From Ensifer sp. USDA 6670 (GTDB taxonomy: Bacteria; Pseudomonadota; Alphaproteobacteria; Rhizobiales; Rhizobiaceae), in assembly GCA_000421085.1 (NCBI GenBank), contig ATWE01000001.1:496001-560000 (forward strand): a DNA stretch of 64,000 nucleotides, read 5' to 3'. The translations under genes were made by a program, and so were the position numbers. Below the pieces are notes generated by a model, which was not told the origin of the DNA, made no database searches, and saw only the letters and a program-made list of their open reading frames with translations. Positions within the stretch are counted from its first letter, which is position 1, and every line of letters begins with the position of its first letter. This document shows, piece after piece, positions 35,512 through 45,329 of the stretch.

Positions 35512-37247
35512 GTGAACCATTCCTTGGCTTGACGATGCTGGGCCTCATCGTGGTCGTGATCATGATGGGATTTCCGACGGCCTTCACCCTCATGGGTCTC
35601 GGAATGCTGTTCGGCTTCTACGCCTTCTACAATCCGGTGGAACCCTGGATCGACAATCGCGTCTTCGATCTCATGGTCCAGCGCACCTACGGCGCCATGA
35701 CCAATGACGTGCTTATCTCCATCCCGCTTTTCGTGCTGATGGGCTACGTGATGGAGCGCGGCGCGCTGGTCGACAAGATGTTCTACAGCATCCAGCTGTC
35801 ATTCCGGCGCGTTCCAGCATCGCTCGCGGTGACAACGCTCATCGTCTGCACCTTCTGGGGCATCGCCAGCGGCCTCGTCGGCGCCGTGGTCGTGCTGATG
35901 GGCGTAATCGCCATGAACCCGATGCTGCGCGCCGGTTACGATGTGAAGCTTGCCTCGGGCGTCATCACCGCCGGAGGCACGCTGGGCATCCTGATCCCTC
36001 CTTCGGTGATGATCATCGTCTATGCGGCGGTGGCCGGGCAGTCGGTCGTCAAGCTTTACGCGGCGACGATGTTTCCCGGCTTCTTTCTGGCGCTCCTCTA
36101 TCTCGCCTATGTCCTCGGCTGGGCGGTGCTCAATCCGAAGATCGCGCCGCGCCTGCCGGAGGAACAGACGCGCGTCCCGGTGCCGCCATGGATGAACCGT
36201 TTCGCAGAGGCCTATTCACCCAACATGCTCGCCGGTCTTATCGTCGCTCTCGTCTCGCCGTCAGGCGCGCTCGGGATCAAGGCGGGGGAGGGACGGCTCA
36301 CCTATTGGAAACTCGTCAAGAACCTTGCTGCGGCGCTCGTTCCGCTTCTGCTGACTGCGTCCACGTTCGGGCTTCTCTGGTGGTATGTCGTCATTCATCA
36401 ACAGGCGGCCGCGACCGAGACACCGGAGGGGCTGGAAGAGCTCGGCGCGCCGGTAGCGGATGCAGGGCCTGCAGCGGCTGGCGGCCCTGCGACGAGCTTC
36501 TACGTCTGGTTCGGCCTCGCCGCCGCGGTCGTCGCCTTCGCGCTCCTGCGTTACTATCGCAACATGACGGCCGAACGGCTGCAGGTGGTGAAGCTCCTCG
36601 TTTCCTCAGTCATGCCGCTCGCAATTTTGACGGTGGTGGTGCTCGGGGTAATCCTGTTCGGCATCACCACTGCGACGGAGTCTGCCGCAGTCGGGGCGGC
36701 CGGTGCCTTCCTGCTGGCGCTCCAGGCGCGGACCCTCGACTGGCAGCGCACCAAGGAAGCGGTGTTCCTGACCGCGAAGACGACCGCCATGGTCTGCTGG
36801 CTTTTCGTCGGGTCGGCGCTTTTCTCAGCCGTTTTCGCGATCCTCGGTGGACAGGCGCTGGTGGAGCAATGGGTGCTCGCGCTCGACCTCACGCCGGTGC
36901 AGTTCATGATCCTGTCGCAGGCGATCATCTTCATTCTCGGCTGGCCGCTCGAGTGGACCGAGATCATCATCATTTTCGTGCCGATCTTTCTGCCGATGCT
37001 CCACCATTTCGACATCGACCCGATCCTCTGGGGCGTGCTCGTCTTCGTCAATTTGCAGGCTGCGTTCCTGTCCCCGCCGGTTGCGATGTCGGCCTACTAT
37101 CTAAAGGGCGTGTCGCCGCCGCAGGTGACCCTCAACCAGATATTCGCGGGCATGATGCCTTACATGCTGATCGTCATTCTCTGCATGATCATGATGTATA
37201 TCTGGCCGGGCATGACGCTCTGGCTGCCCGAATATCTCTATGGCTGA
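35508..37247 (+). CDS. TRAP transporter large permease (DctM family) with a central insertion
   Basis: 579 residues, clearly longer than the usual 420-440. Start GTG 35508 overlaps dctQ by four bases. The N-terminal half has MGFPTAFTLMGLGMLFG, LFVLMGYVMERG and GGTLGILIPPSVMIIVYA, the ion/substrate core motif. The extra length lies between about residues 220 and 360: hydrophobic helices and an Ala/Gly/Pro-rich loop (ADAGPAAAGGPA). The second core half follows with GITTATESAAVGA and FLSPPVAMSAYYLKG. It is the Na+-coupled channel of the TRAP system. Confidence 0.92.
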   Translation: MSEPFLGLTMLGLIVVVIMMGFPTAFTLMGLGMLFGFYAFYNPVEPWIDNRVFDLMVQRTYGAMTNDVLISIPLFVLMGYVMERGALVDKMFYSIQLSFRRVPASLAVTTLIVCTFWGIASGLVGAVVVLMGVIAMNPMLRAGYDVKLASGVITAGGTLGILIPPSVMIIVYAAVAGQSVVKLYAATMFPGFFLALLYLAYVLGWAVLNPKIAPRLPEEQTRVPVPPWMNRFAEAYSPNMLAGLIVALVSPSGALGIKAGEGRLTYWKLVKNLAAALVPLLLTASTFGLLWWYVVIHQQAAATETPEGLEELGAPVADAGPAAAGGPATSFYVWFGLAAAVVAFALLRYYRNMTAERLQVVKLLVSSVMPLAILTVVVLGVILFGITTATESAAVGAAGAFLLALQARTLDWQRTKEAVFLTAKTTAMVCWLFVGSALFSAVFAILGGQALVEQWVLALDLTPVQFMILSQAIIFILGWPLEWTEIIIIFVPIFLPMLHHFDIDPILWGVLVFVNLQAAFLSPPVAMSAYYLKGVSPPQVTLNQIFAGMMPYMLIVILCMIMMYIWPGMTLWLPEYLYG

Positions 37248-37357
37248 CGCGCTTGCTGCGGCTGAAGGCGACGCGCCCCTGGGTGCGAGCAAATCAAGGC
37301 CACAGCCGCCTTGCGTCTGATAAGAACCCCGGCGCCATAGGAGCACCCATACAAAAA

Positions 37358-37386
37358 CAGGGCCCGCCGTCAGCGAGCGGGTCCTG
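37358..37386 (+). terminator. Hairpin terminator of the TRAP operon
   Basis: Stem CAGGGCCCGC / GCGGGTCCTG (one G-U pair) with a 9-nt loop, 110 nt after the dctM stop. There is no T-run. The following 37387-37835 contains no convincing gene, only the TadG-like gene's AT-rich upstream region near 37740-37800. Confidence 0.55.
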
Positions 37387-37835
37387 GTAGATTGCGGCGA
37401 AAACTTCAATCTCTCTATATTCCCGGCGGCAATATCACGCCCGGGTTCCAAATGCCCCGGGCATATCCATCACTCTCCGCCCGGGGGCCGCCGCGAGCTC
37501 GACCGGGTACATCCTCGCAATCGGAGTTCATCCTGAAGCGGGCTCCGATCTAAATTGCTACTGAAATCATTTCCCTGATTGCATCGCTATTTTTGACGAG
37601 ATCGGTGGCCTTGGTCCAGTAACTTTTCAGGGCGATTTGTTACGAAGCACGACCGATTCTTGCGCAAGAGGCGGCTTGGACGGGGTTCCACCCCGGGGCT
37701 TCCGGATTTTGTCGTGAGGGGTCGAGGAACTCCCGCCTTTTTGTAAAGATTTCATAAAAGCCGAACGTGTTTCGTAACGGTCTTAAAATTAGTTGATGCT
37801 TATGTGTTGCGGTGGGGCTGCTGAGAGGGAAGGCT

Positions 37836-39170
37836 ATGAGGGCCGCGACGTTCCGCCTGCATTTGAGAAGGCTGGTGCGCGACAGGGACGGCAACTTCGC
37901 CGTTCTTGGCGCGATCGCATTCATTCCGATCATCAGCGCGGCTGCGCTGGCGATCGACTTCGCCGGGGCTTATTTCGAGGCGGAGAAAATCCAGAGCGCC
38001 CTCGATGCGGCCGCGCTGGGCTCGGTGCGAGCCTATGGCGAGGGTGCCACCGAGGACGACGCCTATGACGCGGCGCAAAAGTTTTTCTGGAGCAATTATG
38101 CGCTGCCACAGGAAAGCGTCGTCGACGCGCTGGCCGTCGCCACGGAGCCGTCCACGCAGGCGTTGTCCGTCAAGTTCACGCGCAGTGTGAATGAAGACAC
38201 CGCTACCGCCGAGTTCGTGCTGGACCACAAGCCGCTCTTCCTCGAGCGCCTCCCGCTGCAGATCCGGCGCCTGGCGGTTGCTGCGCGCGCCTCCGGGGCG
38301 GAGGCCTGCATTCTCGCGCTTCATCACACGGCAGACCGGGCATTCGAGGTCAGCGGCAGCGCAATTGCCGATCTCACGGGATGTGCGGTCCTTTCGAACT
38401 CCAGTGACGATCAGTCGGTCTATATCGGCGGCTCAGGCAAGCTCAAAGCCGAATGTCTTTACGCAGCGGGCGGCATCTACAGCTCGCCGCAGGCGGTACA
38501 GCTCGCCTGCGAGGCCCCCGTGGAAGGATCGCCGCGCATACCCGATCCGTTTGCGAGCAAGGCGCTTCCCAAACCTTCGGGCTGGACGGATCTTTCCGGC
38601 TGCGGCCAGGCCTTCGTCGCCGGAGGCGGCGGCAACGGCGATTGCAACGGCACTGGAAAGACACCGAAAAATGCCGACGGCTATGTGGTGACGCTGAAAC
38701 CGGGCACCTACGGCGGCCTGGATCTGAAAGGAGCCGTCGCACTCCGGCCGGGCAATTACATCATCGATGGTGGCCGGCTCGAACTCGGCAGCCAAACCGT
38801 CGTCAGCGGCCAGGGCGTAACCTTCTTTCTGATCAACGGTGCCGAGCTCAGAGTCAACGGAGGCGCCACCTTCAACATCTCGCCCTCGCTCGAGGGCAGT
38901 TGGGCGGGCTTCTCGATCGTTGCAGAGCACGGCAACACCGCATCAGCCGTCATCAATGGCAATAGCAAATCCTCGCTGACGGGGATCGTCTATTTCCCCG
39001 ACGCCGGCGAACTCCAATATGCCGGCAATGGCACGACCAGCGGTGAGTGCATCAGATTGATCGCGCAGGAGATCACGCTGATCGGCAACAGTACCTTCAA
39101 GATGGATTGCAGCAAGGAGCTTGCAAATACCCACTTCAATTATCCAGGCGCTATTCGTCTGGTGCGCTGA
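37836..39170 (+). CDS. TadG-like pilus-assembly-type membrane protein with polymer-forming C-terminus
   Basis: 444 residues from ATG 37836, after AGAGGGAAGG. The N-terminus fits Tad/TadE-G proteins: a short basic stretch, DRDGNFAVLGAIAFIPII and one transmembrane helix, then AIDFAGAYFEAEKIQSALDAAALG. A Cys-bearing middle region follows. The C-terminal part (about 285-440) has beta-helix-like repeats (LKPGTYGGLDLKGAVALRPG, IDGGRLELGS, LRVNGGATFNI) typical of rhizobial TadG-like proteins. It is probably anchored in the inner membrane and exposed to the periplasm. No other tad/cpa genes are near, so it is an orphan. Confidence 0.8.
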   Translation: MRAATFRLHLRRLVRDRDGNFAVLGAIAFIPIISAAALAIDFAGAYFEAEKIQSALDAAALGSVRAYGEGATEDDAYDAAQKFFWSNYALPQESVVDALAVATEPSTQALSVKFTRSVNEDTATAEFVLDHKPLFLERLPLQIRRLAVAARASGAEACILALHHTADRAFEVSGSAIADLTGCAVLSNSSDDQSVYIGGSGKLKAECLYAAGGIYSSPQAVQLACEAPVEGSPRIPDPFASKALPKPSGWTDLSGCGQAFVAGGGGNGDCNGTGKTPKNADGYVVTLKPGTYGGLDLKGAVALRPGNYIIDGGRLELGSQTVVSGQGVTFFLINGAELRVNGGATFNISPSLEGSWAGFSIVAEHGNTASAVINGNSKSSLTGIVYFPDAGELQYAGNGTTSGECIRLIAQEITLIGNSTFKMDCSKELANTHFNYPGAIRLVR

Positions 39171-39953
39171 CCCAGAAAGCAGCGGTGCCAGCCCCTCATC
39201 GTAAGACCAGCGGGGCGTGCGACAAGCGTCAAACAGCCGTCCACCAACCGGCAGAAACGCGCCATTCCCGGGTCAAAGTAGCGAATCGGCGAAGAAATCG
39301 GCGCCATTTGCGCAAGAGAAGCGGTCCTTGCCACAATTTCGCTTCACCTAGCCGGCAAGTTTTCGCCTGCTAACCACCGGCTGGCAGGGGGATTTCGAAC
39401 TCTCGCAAAGCGACCGCCATCAGGTTGGGGGCACGGCCATCGCAATTCGCGGGCCGGCTGCAACATCGGGCTGAAGATCCATATTCGATTTTCGGGGCCG
39501 GCTATGTGCAGCCTCAAAGCGCTAGAGAGTCCTTCGTGATTTGTGACGAAGGCGGAGTGCAGCCTTTACGGCTGCCGAGACGGTACCGCTCACGGGCGGA
39601 CCGCAGCGATCCAGGTATGCGGCCTTGGCGCCCCTAACGGGTGCTAGGCGCGGCCGTTTGCTGCACGCGTCGGTCAAGGACGCTCTAGCCCTTTGATTCC
39701 GGAGCCGACTTCATCCGCGATCGGGACGCATTCCCGAACGCGGAGCGGCTCGGCGCGTGCATATGCGCGCCTGCGGAAGGGGCGAATTTCTTGCGATGGA
39801 CGGAAACGAAGAGGCAGGCGAAGGCCGGCATGACGCCGTCCGCGCCGGCTGCATGCGGCCGGATTTCAGTCGATCCAGCAACATGCAGCAGAACCAGTGC
39901 TACGGCGACTTTGCGTCCGATTGGACGCGCAGCGCTGTGAGGGAGACCAACTC
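39171..39953. other. 783-bp gap without a recognised gene
   Basis: Short frames exist (for example 39757-39957) but none has a good ribosome site plus recognisable protein features. I see no tRNA, CRISPR or clear repeat. The GC-rich tract 39590-39690 has several short complementary segments. A small RNA cannot be excluded. Confidence 0.35.
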
Positions 39954-40397
39954 ATGAAGGTTGTCGCGCTTCTGACTGCAGCATTTCTTGCGCTTACGTC
40001 ACCCGACACCGCATCAGCGGGTATGCTGACCCAGGCGCAGCAATATGCCGGGCTGCACGAGGTGAAAAACAACAGGCGCCTGCGCGCCGCTCTCGGCGTC
40101 AATCCCGCCCGTACGCCATGGTGCGGCCATTTCATGGGAATGGTTGCCCGGAAGTCCGGCCGGCAGCCACCGAAGAGCTATGGCATCGCCCGCTCGTGGC
40201 TGGGGTTCGGAGCTCCCGTCAAGCTGTCCTACGCCCGCCCCGGCGACGTCGTCGTCGTCAGGGCCGGACGGAGCTATCACGTCGGCGTCCTGTCGCAGAT
40301 GTCCAAATCGACCGCACGTCTTATCGGCGGGAACCAGTCGGGCCGCGTGCAATTGTCCTATTTCAGCCGGGCCCAGGTGGTGGCGGTAAGAAGATAG
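39954..40397 (+). CDS. TIGR02594 family NlpC/P60-like cell-wall protein
   Basis: 147 residues from ATG 39954, after GAGGGAGACC. A signal peptide (about 1-22, ending TASAG) precedes a CHAP/NlpC-like domain: nucleophile motif TPWCGHFMGMVARKSG (Cys near 57), catalytic His in SYHVGVLS and GGNQSGRVQLSYF near the end. The family is usually annotated TIGR02594 and is thought to cleave peptidoglycan peptides; activity is not proven. The usual TPWCAAFV reads TPWCGHFM here. It appears monocistronic. Confidence 0.83.
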   Translation: MKVVALLTAAFLALTSPDTASAGMLTQAQQYAGLHEVKNNRRLRAALGVNPARTPWCGHFMGMVARKSGRQPPKSYGIARSWLGFGAPVKLSYARPGDVVVVRAGRSYHVGVLSQMSKSTARLIGGNQSGRVQLSYFSRAQVVAVRR

Positions 40398-40547
40398 CGA
40401 CCAAGGCCGCGCACGGGTTCATCGCAACTTTCACTCTCAGGCGGACGGCTATGCCGCGGAGGGCTCGCGCGCGGCACAATCTGCAGCTTTACACCTTTGC
40501 TCGTCCCGCTCTAATCTCCGCGGCACTTCAATGTGGAATTGCCGCTG

Positions 40548-41654
40548 ATGTCGCTTCGCCTTGCCACCTTCAATATCGAAAACCTCATGAGCCGTTTCGA
40601 TTTCTCCGGCTTTCGCAATCAGCTCAAGCAGGATCGGGTCTTGCGGCTCTTCGACGTGCGCAGCGAGGCGGAATACCAACGTCTGGAAGAGGCACGCACG
40701 ATCGCGCATACGGATGACACCCGGCAGATGTCGGCGCTGGCGATTGCCGATTGCGACGCCGATATTCTCTGCCTGCAGGAGGCCGACAACATGGCGGCGC
40801 TGCAGGCCTTCGAATATGGCTATCTGTTCCGCATGGCCGGCAATGGTTATCGCCAGAAGTACCTGGTCGAGGGCAACGACTCCCGCGGCATAGACGTGGC
40901 CGTGCTGATGCGGGAGGAGACCCGGGACGGCCGGAAGATCGAGTGCCTGGAGGTCAAGAGCCATGCTGCGCTCACCTATGAGGATCTCGGCCTTTTCAAC
41001 GACGAACTGGGCCTTACGAACCGGCCCCGCGACCGCATCTTCAAACGCGATTGCCTCGAAGTGGACGTGAGAATCGGCGGGAGGCCGCTGACCCTCTATG
41101 TGGTGCATCTCAAGTCGATGGGGCCGGCGCGCGAGGGTCTCGACGGCCGCCAGGCGACGATGGCCGTGCGTATCGCGGAGGTGAAGGCCGTGCGCCATAT
41201 CATCGAAAGCCGCTTCGGCCGCGGACATACGGCCGACAAAGTCTTCGCGATCTGTGGCGACATGAATGATTATCAGGAGAAGGTGAAAGTGCTGGGCGAC
41301 CGGCGCAACGGCTATGAATTCGTGCCGCATGAGGAGACGACGAGCGCGCTCGACATCCTCAGCCACGATGGTTTTGTCGAAAATCCCAATCTGCGCCGGC
41401 CGGTCCTCGACCGCTGGACGCTCTTCCATAGCAGGGGACCGGAAGAACGACATCTTTGCCAACTCGACTATATCTGGCTGTCGCCGGAGCTGGCGCGCCG
41501 CAACGCGGCCCGGCTGCCTGAAATCATCCGTGGCGGGCAGCCCTATCGCACGATCTTTCCCGCGGGGCAGGAGGTCGAGCGTTATCCGCGCACCGGATGG
41601 GACCGGCCGAAAGCCTCCGACCACTGTCCTGTCGTAATGACCCTGGACGTTTGA
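40548..41654 (+). CDS. Endonuclease/exonuclease/phosphatase (EEP) family protein
   Basis: 368 residues from ATG 40548; ATG 40533 is an alternative and neither has a strong ribosome site. EEP hallmarks are RLATFNIENLM (Asn and metal site), ILCLQEADN (metal Glu), GDMNDY (catalytic Asp/Asn) and SDHCPVVMTLDV (catalytic Asp-His) at the C-terminus. Such proteins hydrolyse phosphodiesters or phosphate esters of nucleic acids, phospholipids or small molecules. The NUDIX gene starts 2 bp after its stop, so the pair is operonic and may act in nucleotide clean-up. Confidence 0.88.
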   Translation: MSLRLATFNIENLMSRFDFSGFRNQLKQDRVLRLFDVRSEAEYQRLEEARTIAHTDDTRQMSALAIADCDADILCLQEADNMAALQAFEYGYLFRMAGNGYRQKYLVEGNDSRGIDVAVLMREETRDGRKIECLEVKSHAALTYEDLGLFNDELGLTNRPRDRIFKRDCLEVDVRIGGRPLTLYVVHLKSMGPAREGLDGRQATMAVRIAEVKAVRHIIESRFGRGHTADKVFAICGDMNDYQEKVKVLGDRRNGYEFVPHEETTSALDILSHDGFVENPNLRRPVLDRWTLFHSRGPEERHLCQLDYIWLSPELARRNAARLPEIIRGGQPYRTIFPAGQEVERYPRTGWDRPKASDHCPVVMTLDV

Positions 41655-41656
41655 AC

Positions 41657-42406
41657 ATGACCTTTCTCGAAACCAGTCAGGCGCAATGGCCTCTCGACGG
41701 GACGATCTTTCCGATCTCGGAAATCGATATAGAGGTCTCGCCCGAGCCCCACCCGCTCCACTTGGCAGAGGCGGAACGGGCGCGCGAAAACTGGCAGCGG
41801 GAAATCGCCGCGAACCCACACCTTTTCGACGGCAGGATGATACTGCAGAGATCGGTCCGGATCAGAGACGGGCGCATCAGCGCGCGGGCCCATATCGTTC
41901 CCTATTCGATCTTTCTCTGGTGGCGGAAAACGAGGGGGGCGGGGGCGAGCCATATCTTTGGCATGCCGATGCTCGTCTCTTCGGACGGCGCTTTGATCGC
42001 TATCCGCATGGGCGCGCACACGGCCAATCCGGGGCGGGTCTATAGCCCCGGCGGTTCGCTGGAGCCGGAAGACATCATCGACGGGCGCTGCGACGTCGCG
42101 CGCAACATCGCGCGCGAGGTCAAGGAGGAAACTGGCATCTCGCTTTCCGAGGCGATCGCAGAACCGGGCTGGCACGCCATCCGCATGGATGGCACCCTTA
42201 CCGTTTTCCGCGTTTTCCGATTGGCAGCCACGGCGGAGGAAATCCTTGCGCGGGTGGCGGCTCATGTCGCTGCCGATCCTCATCCCGAGATCGACGAGGC
42301 GGTGGCGATCCGCGGGCCGGAGCCGACCGCACATAATTATCCGGAGTTCATTCCACCCATACTCGAATGGCTTTTTGCGCGTATCCGCCGGCAGCAGACG
42401 GCGTGA
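41657..42406 (+). CDS. NUDIX hydrolase
   Basis: 249 residues from ATG 41657, 2 bp after the EEP stop. The NUDIX box begins GGSLEPEDIIDGRCDVA and ends IAREVKEETGI; the metal-binding REVKEETG part is intact and the spacing is slightly long. An N-terminal domain of about 100 residues (LFDGRMILQRSVRIRDGRI, PYSIFLWWRK) is like that of eukaryotic-type or peroxisomal NUDIX relatives. It should hydrolyse a nucleoside diphosphate linked to another moiety. Coupled to the EEP gene. Confidence 0.87.
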   Translation: MTFLETSQAQWPLDGTIFPISEIDIEVSPEPHPLHLAEAERARENWQREIAANPHLFDGRMILQRSVRIRDGRISARAHIVPYSIFLWWRKTRGAGASHIFGMPMLVSSDGALIAIRMGAHTANPGRVYSPGGSLEPEDIIDGRCDVARNIAREVKEETGISLSEAIAEPGWHAIRMDGTLTVFRVFRLAATAEEILARVAAHVAADPHPEIDEAVAIRGPEPTAHNYPEFIPPILEWLFARIRRQQTA

Positions 42407-42582
42407 AGGAACGCTGTCGCGGCATTTTGCCTTGCCGCCGGGGCGCTGGCGTTGCAAGGTCGCGAGCGGTGCGGCACCGCAGAGTTTTGCACCCGACGTC
42501 GCGGCGTCGGCAGAGGGGATCTTCATAACACCGCGCTACCCGAACCTAACCCACAGCGACCCGGACCAATAAGGGGACATGT

Positions 42583-43500
42583 ATGGCACGGCGTTACGCG
42601 ATCTACGATGTCTTTACCGAGAGGCGGCTGGCGGGCAATCCTCTTGCCGTGGTGTTCGAGGCCGAGGGGCTTGCCGAGGAAGCCATGCAGGCGATCGCCC
42701 AGGAGTTCAACCTTTCCGAAACGGTTTTCATCCTGCGGCCCGGCAACGCCGCCCATTCCGCCCGGCTCCGAATATTCACGCCGGCACACGAACTGCCCTT
42801 TGCCGGACACCCGACGGTCGGAGCGGCCGTAGCAATTGCGGAAGCGGCCTACGGGGAGGCCAACAGTGCGCTCGAACTGATGCAGGTGCTGGAGGAGAGC
42901 GTGGGGCCTGTCCGGGCTGCCGTCAGGCTGAAGCCGGGAGCGGCGACCTTCGCCGAGTTCGACCTGCCGCGCAAACCGATCCGGCTCCACGCGCAGTTGG
43001 ACCGGCAGGAGATCGCCGACGCACTTGCGCTCAAGACGACGCAGGTCGGCTTTGAAAATCATGTGCCGTCGTTCTGGAGCGCCGGCGTTCCCTTCGTCAT
43101 GGTACCCCTCCACGACATCGGTGCGGCGGCTTCGGTGGAATTCGATCCGCAGCGCTGGGAGCACCTCGCACCGCTTGCCGAAGGCCGGCTTGCGGCAGCC
43201 TATCTCTACTGCCGCGGCGGCATCAACCATACAGCCCGCTTTCATGCCCGGATGTTCGCCCCGGGCATGGGCCTGGCCGAAGACCCGGCGACCGGCTCGG
43301 CCGCGGCCGCTCTTTCAGGCGCAATCAATTTTTTCGACGGCCTAGTCGATGGCCACCATCCCATGCTGATCGAGCAGGGGGTGGAAATGGGCCGCCCTTC
43401 CTTCATTCATCTTCATCTAGACATAGCGGAGGGTAAGATCGCGAGCGCGCGGATCGGCGGCCATGCCGTAAAGGTTGCCGAAGGGGAGCTGGCGGTCTGA
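42583..43500 (+). CDS. PhzF-family isomerase/epimerase
   Basis: 305 residues, matching the family. The N-terminal half has DVFTERRLAGNPLAVVFEAEGL and FNLSETVFI, the region carrying the catalytic Glu; FTPAHELPFAGHPTVGAA is the conserved substrate loop. The second half has GLAEDPATGSAAAAL. PhzF folds resemble diaminopimelate epimerase and include isomerases of varied substrates; no phenazine genes are present, so a phenazine role is unlikely. RBS AAGGGGAC precedes ATG 42583. It lies 177 bp after the NUDIX gene. Confidence 0.9.
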   Translation: MARRYAIYDVFTERRLAGNPLAVVFEAEGLAEEAMQAIAQEFNLSETVFILRPGNAAHSARLRIFTPAHELPFAGHPTVGAAVAIAEAAYGEANSALELMQVLEESVGPVRAAVRLKPGAATFAEFDLPRKPIRLHAQLDRQEIADALALKTTQVGFENHVPSFWSAGVPFVMVPLHDIGAAASVEFDPQRWEHLAPLAEGRLAAAYLYCRGGINHTARFHARMFAPGMGLAEDPATGSAAAALSGAINFFDGLVDGHHPMLIEQGVEMGRPSFIHLHLDIAEGKIASARIGGHAVKVAEGELAV

Positions 43501-43567
43501 AGTGGCGGCACGAAGCACGCGCAAACTCACCGCGCCGAGTTTTTTGCAGAAAACTTGCAAAGGGCGC

Positions 43568-43596
43568 TGGACAAGCCCGGCGAACGCCATTATACG
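43568..43596 (+). promoter_or_regulatory. Promoter of the tRNA-Lys gene
   Basis: TGGACA (43568-43573) and TATACG (43591-43596) with exactly 17 bp between, predicting a start near 43603, about 26 nt before the mature tRNA. This is close to the rhizobial housekeeping consensus. Confidence 0.65.
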
Positions 43597-43628
43597 CCCC
43601 ACCAGACCGCAGCGAAGCGGTTCCGGTC

Positions 43629-43704
<76 letters not shown>

Positions 43705-43934
43705 TTCTTCTCTTCTTCCAAAAATCCATTCATGGCCGGAGCCACTGCCTGTTTACGGCATGAACACCCGTTCCAAGCTTTTGAACCTACGCACTTCCCG
43801 ACGGTAAACGGGCACGCATTTTTGCTGGAGTGCTCTAATCCGGCACGCGGGACTCCGCATAAGCGTCGTATCCGTCAAGCCAATCTCACCCTGATCCGGC
43901 CAGACCAGGTCCTTGGGCTAAAAGAACTCTGCGC

Positions 43935-43980
43935 GCGCCGCAGACGCGGCGCTCATCTCTGTGAAAAGCACAGAGATGAG
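43935..43980. repeat. Double-hairpin intergenic repeat, copy 1
   Basis: GCGCCGC-AGAC-GCGGCGC (43935-43952) is followed at once by CTCATCTCTGTG-AAAAG-CACAGAGATGAG (43952-43980, perfect). A diverged copy lies at 52041-52090. It sits between tRNA-Lys and the glycosyltransferase; the rest of 43705-44035 shows no gene. Confidence 0.75.
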
Positions 43981-44035
43981 CGCAAGAAGCGTTGGCAAGC
44001 GTCACAGATTGCAGCGGAGTTGAATTCCCGGGGCG

Positions 44036-45121
44036 ATGCCGATAAACGCATCCTCCTGCAGCGGCCGATCGGAGCGAACCTTGAAAGATCTTCACTATCC
44101 CTTTCGCCAAGCCGAGAATCACCGAAGTCGGAGAGGGATATTCGATCGCGTTCTTACCCGCTACGAGACCTACAAGCTCACGGCGCGTGTCCGCAGGCGG
44201 AGGCGGCCGATCGAAATGTCATGCCTGACCGAGGGCGGCCAGAGGGCACTCGGCAGAGGCGACATTCCGGTCGTGTTCAATACGCATAACGATCGTAAGT
44301 TGCTGCCGTCGTTTCTGGCGCACTACAGAGGGCTCGGCATTACCCGCTTCATCTGCGTCGATGACGTATCGTCGGACGGGACGCGGGAGTATCTGCTTGC
44401 GCAAGCCGATGTGGACCTTTGGAGTTCGCCGGTGCGGTATCGCGATGCCCGCAGGGGGCGTGAATGGCGTGAAGCCCTGTTCGAGCGCTATGGCCGGGAC
44501 CGGTGGTATCTCAATGTCGATTCCGACGAGTTCCTGATTTACGAGGATTGCGAGAACCGGCCGCTCGGTGCTCTTCTTCAGGCGCTGGAGAGCAAAGGAG
44601 AAAAGCGGCTCGCGGCCCCCATGCTCGACATGTATCCGATCGGACGGGTCGGAGCTGCCGCGCTCGACGGCGGCGACGGCCGCATGCCGTGGGAAATCGC
44701 CGATCATTTCGACGGGTCCGGATACGAGATCAGCTATACGAAGCGGGCGATTAGCATTACGGGCGGCCCGCGGAAGCGCAAATTCGCCCATGTACTCGAA
44801 CTCATCAAATATCCTGTCATCTTCTGGGACGGGGAATGCAGCCTCGGCGTCAGCATTCATCAGCCCTTGCCCTGCGAAAGGAACTTCCCCGCCGTCTCCG
44901 GCGTATTGCTGCACTTTAAATTCTTCTCCGACTACAAAGAGAAAATCGAGCAGGCGGTCGCCGACGGTCAGTACTTCGACGCCGCGGCCGTCTACCGCAA
45001 GATGCTGGAGGATCTTCAGGAGACCGGTGAATTCGACTTTTCCAACGCGTGCTCGACGCGATTTACGAGTTCCAGGCAGCTGGTCGAACTCGGCTTTATC
45101 GCGCCGATCCACTATCCGTAA
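44036..45121 (+). CDS. Glycosyltransferase family 2-like protein (DUF4422/PF13704 type)
   Basis: 361 residues if ATG 44036 is used; TTG 44081 (GGAG 6 nt upstream) and ATG 44216 are alternatives. The GT-A-like core starts at DIPVVFNTHNDRKLLPSFL in two parts (about 76-95) and continues with ITRFICVDDVSSDGT (nucleotide-sugar Asp pair) and WYLNVDSDEFLIYEDC (DxD-like). PF13704-type enzymes add sugars to cell-surface glycans, but the acceptor is unknown. The N-terminal basic segment lacks a signal peptide. No polysaccharide cluster surrounds it. Confidence 0.82.
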   Translation: MPINASSCSGRSERTLKDLHYPFRQAENHRSRRGIFDRVLTRYETYKLTARVRRRRRPIEMSCLTEGGQRALGRGDIPVVFNTHNDRKLLPSFLAHYRGLGITRFICVDDVSSDGTREYLLAQADVDLWSSPVRYRDARRGREWREALFERYGRDRWYLNVDSDEFLIYEDCENRPLGALLQALESKGEKRLAAPMLDMYPIGRVGAAALDGGDGRMPWEIADHFDGSGYEISYTKRAISITGGPRKRKFAHVLELIKYPVIFWDGECSLGVSIHQPLPCERNFPAVSGVLLHFKFFSDYKEKIEQAVADGQYFDAAAVYRKMLEDLQETGEFDFSNACSTRFTSSRQLVELGFIAPIHYP

Positions 45122-45329
45122 AAGCGGCCGCGTTCTTTCAGGCTTCTATTCCCGAAATGCGCAGATCTTCCATGGAAACACCCGCCCAAAGCCAGACTTG
45201 AAAGAGCGAAGGTCCACAAGCCGCCCCGAATTCCGCGAAAGACGCATCGACGGGCTTAAATTCCAGTGCTTCAGGCTCTATATGGCGTTCTATGACCTGC
45301 TTGCGGTCGCGAAATAGGGAAGGGTGGAA

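Noticed and set aside
39757-39956. Small plus-strand frame in the 39.2-39.95 kb gap
   Set aside because: No ribosome site, odd composition, and it runs into the following gene's start.
42583-43500. Phenazine biosynthesis role for the PhzF-family protein
   Set aside because: No other phz genes are present, and PhzF-like isomerases are common outside phenazine pathways.
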